Under the pieces are notes generated by a model. It saw nothing but the letters and a program-made list of their open reading frames with translations, ran no database searches and was not told the origin of the DNA. Shown here one piece after another: positions 59,314-64,000 of a DNA stretch of 64,000 nt. Made by a program: the position numbers and the translations under genes. The first letter of the stretch is position 1, and each line of letters starts with the position of its first letter. Source of the stretch: Streptomyces parvulus (GTDB taxonomy: Bacteria > Actinomycetota > Actinomycetes > Streptomycetales > Streptomycetaceae); the NCBI RefSeq assembly GCF_014648855.1, contig NZ_BMRX01000010.1, positions 361,120-425,119 of the forward strand, in the 5' to 3' direction.

Positions 59314-60345
59314 TCACAGTCCCAGCCGCGCCAGCGCCTTCCCCGCGTCCAGACCGCACGCTTCCTTCCCGCCCGCCGTCCAGGCCGCCGCGCACAGCGC
59401 GCGCAGACCGTCCAGCGCCTCGCCCTCGCCCGCCAGCTCCAGCCGCTCCTCCCCCGCCGTCGCCGTCCAGCCGCCGCAGCCGAAGCCTCCGTCCGCGTCG
59501 CCGGTGACCTCGGGCTGCCCGGTGAGCAGTCCGCGCAGATCGGCGTCGACGTACGTCGGCCGGTGCCGGGGCGGCGCGGCCAGCAGCTGGGGTGCGTCGG
59601 TGACGCCGGTCAGCACGAGCAGCGAGTCGACCTCGCCGTTGAACGCGCCCTCGATGTCCGTGTCCAGCCGGTCCCCGACGACCAACGGCCGCCGCGCACC
59701 GGTCCGCAGGATCGTCTCCCGGTGCATGGGCGGCAGGGGCTTGCCCGCGACCTGGGGTTCGGCGCCGGTCGCGATCCGCACGACCTCCACCGCCGCGCCG
59801 TTGCCCGGGGCGATGCCGCGGTCGCCCGGGATCGTGAGGTCGGTGTTGGAGGCGTACCAGGGCACACCCCGCGCGATCGCGTAGCACGCCTCGGCGAAAC
59901 GCCCCCACGGCAGCTCGGGTCCGCCGTATCCCTGCACCACGGCCGCCGGATCGTCCTCGGCGGACTCCACCGGTTCGAGGCCGCGTTCACGCAGCGCCAC
60001 GCGCAGTCCCTCGCCGCCGATCACCAGCACCCGCGCGCCGGACGGCAGCTGTTCGGCGATCAGCCGGGCCACCGCCTGCGCCGACGTGATGACGTCGGCG
60101 GCGTCCGCGGCGATCCCCAGCTCGGTGAGGTGCCCGGCCACCGCGTCCGGGGTCCGCAGCGCGTTGTTCGTCACGTAGGCGAGGTGCATGCCGCCGTCGC
60201 GGGCCGCGGCCAGCGAGTCGACCGCGTGCGCGATCGCGTCGCCGCCCGCGTACACCACACCGTCCAGGTCGAGCAGCGCCGTGTCGTACGCCTCGCTCAG
60301 GTGCCGCCCACTGCCCGCGGGCCTCGTCCTGACGCTCCGGCTCAT
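59314..60345 (-). CDS. HAD-IIA family sugar-phosphatase-like hydrolase
   Basis: A 343-residue HAD phosphatase of the NagD type: DLDGVVYAGGDAI (motif I, nucleophile Asp and general acid Asp), VTNNA (motif II), the cap domain (AAVVQGYGGPELPWG...) and VVGDRLDTDIEGAFNGEVDSLLVLTGV (motif IV). The substrate cannot be told; family members hydrolyse small sugar phosphates or p-nitrophenyl phosphate. ATG 60345 follows GAGGAG. The gene is divergent from the DUF1015 gene and lies just upstream of the iron importer operon, with no clear link. Confidence 0.85.
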   Translation of the reverse strand: MSRSVRTRPAGSGRHLSEAYDTALLDLDGVVYAGGDAIAHAVDSLAAARDGGMHLAYVTNNALRTPDAVAGHLTELGIAADAADVITSAQAVARLIAEQLPSGARVLVIGGEGLRVALRERGLEPVESAEDDPAAVVQGYGGPELPWGRFAEACYAIARGVPWYASNTDLTIPGDRGIAPGNGAAVEVVRIATGAEPQVAGKPLPPMHRETILRTGARRPLVVGDRLDTDIEGAFNGEVDSLLVLTGVTDAPQLLAAPPRHRPTYVDADLRGLLTGQPEVTGDADGGFGCGGWTATAGEERLELAGEGEALDGLRALCAAAWTAGGKEACGLDAGKALARLGL

Positions 60346-60417
60346 TGCACATCGCTCCTCGTTCGACGCCTTTCCCCCGATCATCCCCCATGCCACCGAC
60401 AGACGTACGATGCCGGG

Positions 60418-61710
60418 ATGAACTCTGCAGGTCACCCGGAAGCAACGGCGCACCGGGGCCTGGAACTCACCCCGTTCCGAGGCCTCCGCTACGACCCCGA
60501 CCGGGTCGGCAGCCTGGCCGCCGTGACGTCCCCGCCCTACGACGTCGTGGTCCGCCCCGACGGCCTGCTCCACCTCGAGTCCGCCGACCCGCACAACATC
60601 GTCCGCCTGATCCTGCCGCAGGCCGCCACCCCGGAGGAGCGCCACCGCCAGGCCGCCCGGACGCTGCGGCGCTGGCTGGCGGAGGGCGTCCTCACCACCG
60701 ACCCCGAGCCGGGCCTGTACGTCTACGAACAGCGTGCCGACGACGGCCTGCTGCAACGCGGCATCATCGGCGCCCTGCGCGTCTCGGACCCCGACGAGCG
60801 GGTCGTCCTGCCGCACGAGGACGTCATGCCGCACGTCGTCGCCGACCGCGCCGCGCTGATGCGCGCCACCTGGACGAACCTCGAACCCCTGCTCCTGACC
60901 TACCGCGGCGACGACACCACGGCCGCCACCAGCGCCCTGGTGGAGCACACGGCCGGGCAGCCACCACTGCTCGCGACGACCACGGAGGACGGATACCACC
61001 ACCGCCTGTGGTCGGTCACCGACCCCGGCACCGTGGCCCGGGTCCGTGCCGAACTGGCGCGCCACCAGGCCCTGATCGCGGACGGCCACCACCGCTGGGC
61101 GACCTACCGCACACTCCGCGCCGAGCACCCCTCCCCGAGCCCCTGGGACCACGGCCTGGTCCTCCTGGTCGACACGGTCCGCTATCCCCTCCGGGTCCGG
61201 GCCATCCACCGCCTGCTGCACGACCTCCCGGTACGGGACGCGGTGAGCGCCCTGGACGGCCACTTCCGCGTCCGCCGCCTGGAGACACCGCCGGCGGAGT
61301 CCCTGAGCACCCTCGCGGAGGCGGCCGCCACGGGCAACGCCTTCCTGCTCGCCGGCGACGGCGCGTTCCACCTCGTGGACCGCCCGGACCCGGCGCTGCT
61401 GGCCCGCACGGTCCCCGCCGACCGGCCCGAGGCATGGCGGACGCTGGACGCGACCGTTCTGCACTCGACGCTCCTCGCGCACGTGTGGCACGTCCCCGAC
61501 GACTCGGCGGCCCACGTCTCGTACATCCACGACACGGCGGCGACCGTGGAGAAGGCGGAACGCGACGGCGGCACGGCGGTGCTGATGCACCCGGTCCGCG
61601 AGGAGGTCGTCCGCGAACTGGCCCGCCAGGGCGTGACGATGCCCCGCAAGTCGACGTCGTTCGGCCCGAAGCCGGCCTCGGGCCTGGTACTGCGCGCACT
61701 CGACGGCTGA
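60418..61710 (+). CDS. DUF1015 family protein
   Basis: A 430-residue protein with the family's signature in order: GLELTPFRGLRYDPDRVGSLAAVTSPPYDVV, NIVRLILPQ, YVYEQ, the metal/substrate-looking IADGHHRWATYRTLR and a C-terminal alpha/beta domain. The protein is cytosolic. No reaction is firmly assigned; genomic links in other bacteria point to serine or amino acid metabolism. TACGAT lies 6 bp before ATG 60418, suggesting leaderless initiation. A near-perfect palindromic terminator follows. Confidence 0.8.
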   Translation: MNSAGHPEATAHRGLELTPFRGLRYDPDRVGSLAAVTSPPYDVVVRPDGLLHLESADPHNIVRLILPQAATPEERHRQAARTLRRWLAEGVLTTDPEPGLYVYEQRADDGLLQRGIIGALRVSDPDERVVLPHEDVMPHVVADRAALMRATWTNLEPLLLTYRGDDTTAATSALVEHTAGQPPLLATTTEDGYHHRLWSVTDPGTVARVRAELARHQALIADGHHRWATYRTLRAEHPSPSPWDHGLVLLVDTVRYPLRVRAIHRLLHDLPVRDAVSALDGHFRVRRLETPPAESLSTLAEAAATGNAFLLAGDGAFHLVDRPDPALLARTVPADRPEAWRTLDATVLHSTLLAHVWHVPDDSAAHVSYIHDTAATVEKAERDGGTAVLMHPVREEVVRELARQGVTMPRKSTSFGPKPASGLVLRALDG

Positions 61711-61717
61711 CACGCGA

Positions 61718-61751
61718 AAGGGGCGGGACCGTGTGCACGGTCCCGCCCCTT
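61718..61751. terminator. bidirectional palindromic terminator
   Basis: AAGGGGCGGGACCGTG and CACGGTCCCGCCCCTT form a perfect 16-bp stem with 2 nt between them. It lies between the convergent stops at 61710 and 61763. Confidence 0.85.
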
Positions 61752-61762
61752 CCGTCAGCGCG

Positions 61763-63610
61763 TCAGCCCCTGCCGTCGCTCTCGGCCTCGTCGCCCGAGG
61801 TGGTCCCCCGGCTCTCGCCGGCCTCGTCCTCGTCCTCGTCGAGGGCGTCCACGAAGTCCACGCCGTCCAGCTCGGCCAGCCGGTCGGAGGCGTCGGTGCT
61901 GCCGTCCCGGTCGGACTCGACGGCCTTCGCGAACCACTCCCGCGCCTCCTGCTCACGGCCCGCGGCCAGCAGAGCGTCGGCGTACGCGTACCGCAGCCGC
62001 GCGGTCCACGGCTGTACGGAGTTGGAGGCCAGCTCGGGGCTCTGGAGCGTCACGATGGCCGCGTCCAGCTGCCCCATGTCGCGCCGGGCGCCGGCCGCCA
62101 CGAGACGCATCTCGACCTGACCGGCCTTGTCCAGCTTGTGCACCTCTGGGGTGCCGGCCATGTCGAGCGCCTTCTCCGGCCGGCCCAGCCCGCGCTCGCA
62201 GTCGGCCATCACCGGCCACAGCTCCACGGAACCGGTCATCCGCCGCGCCGCCCGGAACTCCGCCAGCGCCTCGCTGTACTTCTGGTTGGCGTACGCGGCG
62301 AACCCGGCCGCCTCCCGCACGGCGGCGACACGGGACGCCAGCCGCAGGGCCACCCTGGAGTAGCCGTACGCCGACTCCGGGTCCTCGTCGAGCAGCCTGG
62401 CGACCATCACCAGGTTCCTGGCGACGTCCTCCGCGAGCGTCTTGGGCAGGCTCTGCAGCTCCTGCCGCACGTCCTTGTCGATCTCGTCACCCGTGACCTC
62501 CTCGGGGATCGGCAGGCGCTTGATCGGCTCCCGGTCGCGGTCCCGCTCCTCACGGAAGCGGCCGCCGCCACCCTGCCGGTCGTCGCGTCCTCGGAACCCT
62601 CCGGGCCGGCCTCCCCGGTCGTCCCGACGGGGGCCGCGCCCACCGCGATCGTCCCGGCCACGGAAGCCACCGCGGTCACCGCCGCGGTTGTCGTCCCGAC
62701 GGAAGCCACCCCGGTCGTCACGGCGGTCGTCGCGGCGGTCGTCACGGCGGTCGTCACGTCGGTCGTCACGTCGGTCATCGCGCCGGTCGTCCCGGCGGAA
62801 GGCGGGGCGGTCACCGCGGTCGTCCCGGCGGAACGGCGGACGGTCGTCACGACGGTGGGCCGGACGATCCCGACGGTCGTCACGTCGGTCATCGCGACGG
62901 TCGTCACGGCGGTCATCCCGACGGAACGGGGGACGGTCACCGCGGTCGTCACGGCGGTCATCGCGACGGTACGAGGGACGGTCGCCACGGTCGTCACGGC
63001 GGAAGGAGGGACGGTCGCCCCGGTCGTCACGGCGGCCATCCCGCCGGTCGTCACGGCGGAAAGGAGGACGATCTCCACCCCGGTCGCCGCGATCGTCACG
63101 ACGGAACGAGGGACGGTCACCGCGGTCGTCGCGACGCGGTCCGCGGTCGCGGTCGTCCCGACGCCCGTATCCGCCACCACGGTTGTCATCGCGGCGGTCG
63201 TCACGGCGGAAGCCTCCCCGCTGGCCGCCCCGGTCGTCTCGGCGGTCGTCGCGGCGGTCGTCACGACGGAAGGAGGGACGGTCGCCGCCCCGGTCGTCAC
63301 GGCGGTCATCCCGCCGGTCGTCACGGCGGAAGGAAGGACGATCCCCACCCCGGTCGCCGCGATCGTCACGACGGAACGAGGGACGATCGTCGCGGCGGAA
63401 CCCGCCGCGGTCGCCGCCGCGATCGCGGTCATCACGACGCGGCCCGCGGTCACGGTCGTCCCTGCTGAAGCCGCCACCGCGCTGCCCGCCACGATCGTCG
63501 CCACGGCGGAACCCGCCGCGGTCGTTGTCGCGACGGAAGCCACCGCGGTCACCACTGTCCCGGCGCCGCTGATCGCGCTCCGGTCGGTCGTCGGGAGAGT
63601 TGGTGGACAT
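61763..63610 (-). CDS. mixed-charge (DR/RG) repeat protein with C-terminal TPR-like domain
   Basis: A 615-residue protein starting at ATG 63610 (MSTNSPDDRPERDQRRR). Residues about 15-355 are dense repeats of units such as DRGGFRRDDR, DRPSFRRDD and RDDRRDD, an intrinsically disordered stretch of nearly balanced Asp and Arg with Gly and Phe/Ser. The C-terminal 260 residues are ordinary globular sequence with helical repeats (YSRVALRLASRVAAVREAAGFAAYANQKYSEALAEFRAARR, AYADALLAAGREQEAREWF) resembling TPRs, ending in an acidic tail. The first part is likely to bind RNA or to phase-separate. The gene follows the rRNA operon. The function is unknown. Confidence 0.7.
   Translation of the reverse strand: MSTNSPDDRPERDQRRRDSGDRGGFRRDNDRGGFRRGDDRGGQRGGGFSRDDRDRGPRRDDRDRGGDRGGFRRDDRPSFRRDDRGDRGGDRPSFRRDDRRDDRRDDRGGDRPSFRRDDRRDDRRDDRGGQRGGFRRDDRRDDNRGGGYGRRDDRDRGPRRDDRGDRPSFRRDDRGDRGGDRPPFRRDDRRDGRRDDRGDRPSFRRDDRGDRPSYRRDDRRDDRGDRPPFRRDDRRDDRRDDRRDDRRDRPAHRRDDRPPFRRDDRGDRPAFRRDDRRDDRRDDRRDDRRDDRRDDRRDDRGGFRRDDNRGGDRGGFRGRDDRGGRGPRRDDRGGRPGGFRGRDDRQGGGGRFREERDRDREPIKRLPIPEEVTGDEIDKDVRQELQSLPKTLAEDVARNLVMVARLLDEDPESAYGYSRVALRLASRVAAVREAAGFAAYANQKYSEALAEFRAARRMTGSVELWPVMADCERGLGRPEKALDMAGTPEVHKLDKAGQVEMRLVAAGARRDMGQLDAAIVTLQSPELASNSVQPWTARLRYAYADALLAAGREQEAREWFAKAVESDRDGSTDASDRLAELDGVDFVDALDEDEDEAGESRGTTSGDEAESDGRG
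62545..63570. repeat. degenerate tandem repeat encoding DR/RG units
   Basis: The DNA consists of imperfect units such as GTCGTCACGGCGG and GGACGGTCACC of variable spacing. It is in frame with the DR-repeat protein gene on the minus strand and is likely prone to slippage or recombination. Confidence 0.85.
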
Positions 63611-63684
63611 CGGGTGACTCCTGTCTTCGGTACCGCAAAGTCATTCTCGCGCAGCCGGGTACCCGGTGCGCCCTGGAAAAACGA

Positions 63685-63729
63685 AAGGACCCCTGGTCCC
63701 CAGCTGAACGCTGGGGACCAGGGGTCCTT
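63685..63729 (-). terminator. rRNA operon intrinsic terminator
   Basis: AAGGACCCCTGGTCCCCAGC and GCTGGGGACCAGGGGTCCTT are perfect 20-bp arms around a 5-nt loop. On the minus strand it follows the 5S gene by 10 bases and is followed by TCGTTTTT, an intrinsic terminator for the rRNA operon. Confidence 0.92.
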
Positions 63730-63739
63730 CCCAAAGATT

Positions 63740-63858
63740 GTTCGGCGGCGTCCTACTCTCCCACAGGGTCCCCCCTGCAGTACCATCGGCGCTGTAAGGC
63801 TTAGCTTCCGGGTTCGAAATGTAACCGGGCGTTTCCCCTACGCTATGACCACCGAAAC
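63740..63858 (-). rRNA. rrf: 5S ribosomal RNA
   Basis: About 119 nt. On the minus strand the gene starts GTTTCGGTGGTCATAGCG, contains CCGAACCCGGAAGCTAAGCC-like loop B/C sequence (here with TTTCGAACCCGGAAGCTAAG) and ends GGACGCCGCCGAAC, which pairs with the start, GTTTCGGTGGTC. It agrees with Streptomyces 5S rRNA. It is the last gene of the operon and is followed by a strong terminator. Confidence 0.95.
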
Positions 63859-63962
63859 CCTAATGGTTTCGAGCGAACAAGCACACTCTTCAATTGTTCT
63901 GTTCAGCTCGAAAGCCGGCAACTGTTCGTTGCCTCAGAACTAACACAGTGGACGCGAGCAAC

Positions 63963-64000
63963 TGAGGACAAGCCCTCGGCCTATTAGTACCGGTCACCTC
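63963..64000 (-). rRNA. rrl: 23S ribosomal RNA, 3' end (partial)
   Basis: The last 38 bases of the window read, on the minus strand, GAGGTGACCGGTACTAATAG followed by GCCGAGGGCTTGTCCTCA, the 3' end of Streptomyces 23S rRNA. The rest lies beyond the window. The exact 3' end is approximate. Confidence 0.85.

Noticed and set aside
62545..63570. CRISPR-like array
   Set aside because: The repeats are irregular in length and spacing and have no unique spacers; they code for DR/RG units.
61733..63943. Plus-strand 736-residue Val/Thr-rich open frame
   Set aside because: It is the antisense of the DR-repeat gene and runs into the rRNA spacer; it has no ribosome binding site or family.

Overview
The window is a high-GC actinobacterial chromosome segment, almost certainly Streptomyces. 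The evidence is GC-saturated third codon positions, frequent GTG starts, ATGA/GTGA operon overlaps, a three-part DUF5685/SepF/acyl-CoA dehydrogenase neighbourhood, streptogrisin-type proteases and a Streptomyces-like 5S rRNA. From memory, gene order strongly resembles the core region of model Streptomyces from the dnaE2 locus through pyrG and recN to an rRNA operon; I could not run an alignment. It looks like conserved core chromosome rather than an island: no transposase, integrase, tRNA or CRISPR array was seen.

Layout. 1-4.6 kb: a partial acetyltransferase, a DUF402 protein, a methyltransferase, a second acetyltransferase, a secreted copper LPMO with a sortase signal and a secreted lipase. 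4.9-9.4 kb: a translesion pair, dnaE2 plus a catalytically dead Y-family protein, behind a LexA-type box. 9.5-13.1 kb: a membrane protein and two secreted pro-proteases. 13.3-16.2 kb: two LLM flavin monooxygenases plus a DUF1684 protein, with a cysteine-type leader peptide pointing the other way. 16.6-27.4 kb: DUF5685 protein with a Cys-rich tail, SepF paralogue, acyl-CoA dehydrogenase, MFS exporter, PIG-V-like mannosyltransferase, PAP2 phosphatase, I78 inhibitor and unknowns.

27.4-31.9 kb: minus-strand operon aroH-tyrA-cmk-plsC-like-der. 32.1-34.5 kb: a nucleotidyltransferase convergent with an NrtR-type Nudix regulator and an ADP-ribosylglycohydrolase, with a probable NrtR operator. 34.6-39.3 kb: chromosome-organisation operon parA-like, RHH-like, scpA, scpB, pseudouridine synthase. 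39.7-45.6 kb: ald, an NB-ARC/TPR protein, a Nudix ADP-ribose pyrophosphatase and pyrG. 46.1-49.8 kb: GH15 hydrolase and a PucR regulator. 49.8-55.8 kb: minus-strand run small protein, tlyA, nadK, recN, MraY-like protein, GT4 glycosyltransferase. 55.9-61.7 kb: SCP2 protein, a ferric-siderophore ABC importer with an iron box but no binding protein, a HAD phosphatase and a DUF1015 protein. 61.8-64 kb: a DR/RG-repeat protein and the 3' end of an rRNA operon (5S complete, 23S partial) on the minus strand.

The most noteworthy items are an orphan cysteine-type leader peptide, a dispersed palindromic repeat inserted in frame in the imuB-like gene, the NrtR/ADP-ribosylglycohydrolase/nucleotidyltransferase module with its operator and apparent CTG start, a long mixed-charge repeat protein beside the rRNA operon, and several strict palindromes just upstream of start codons. 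I did not see a clearly new multigene defence or mobile system.
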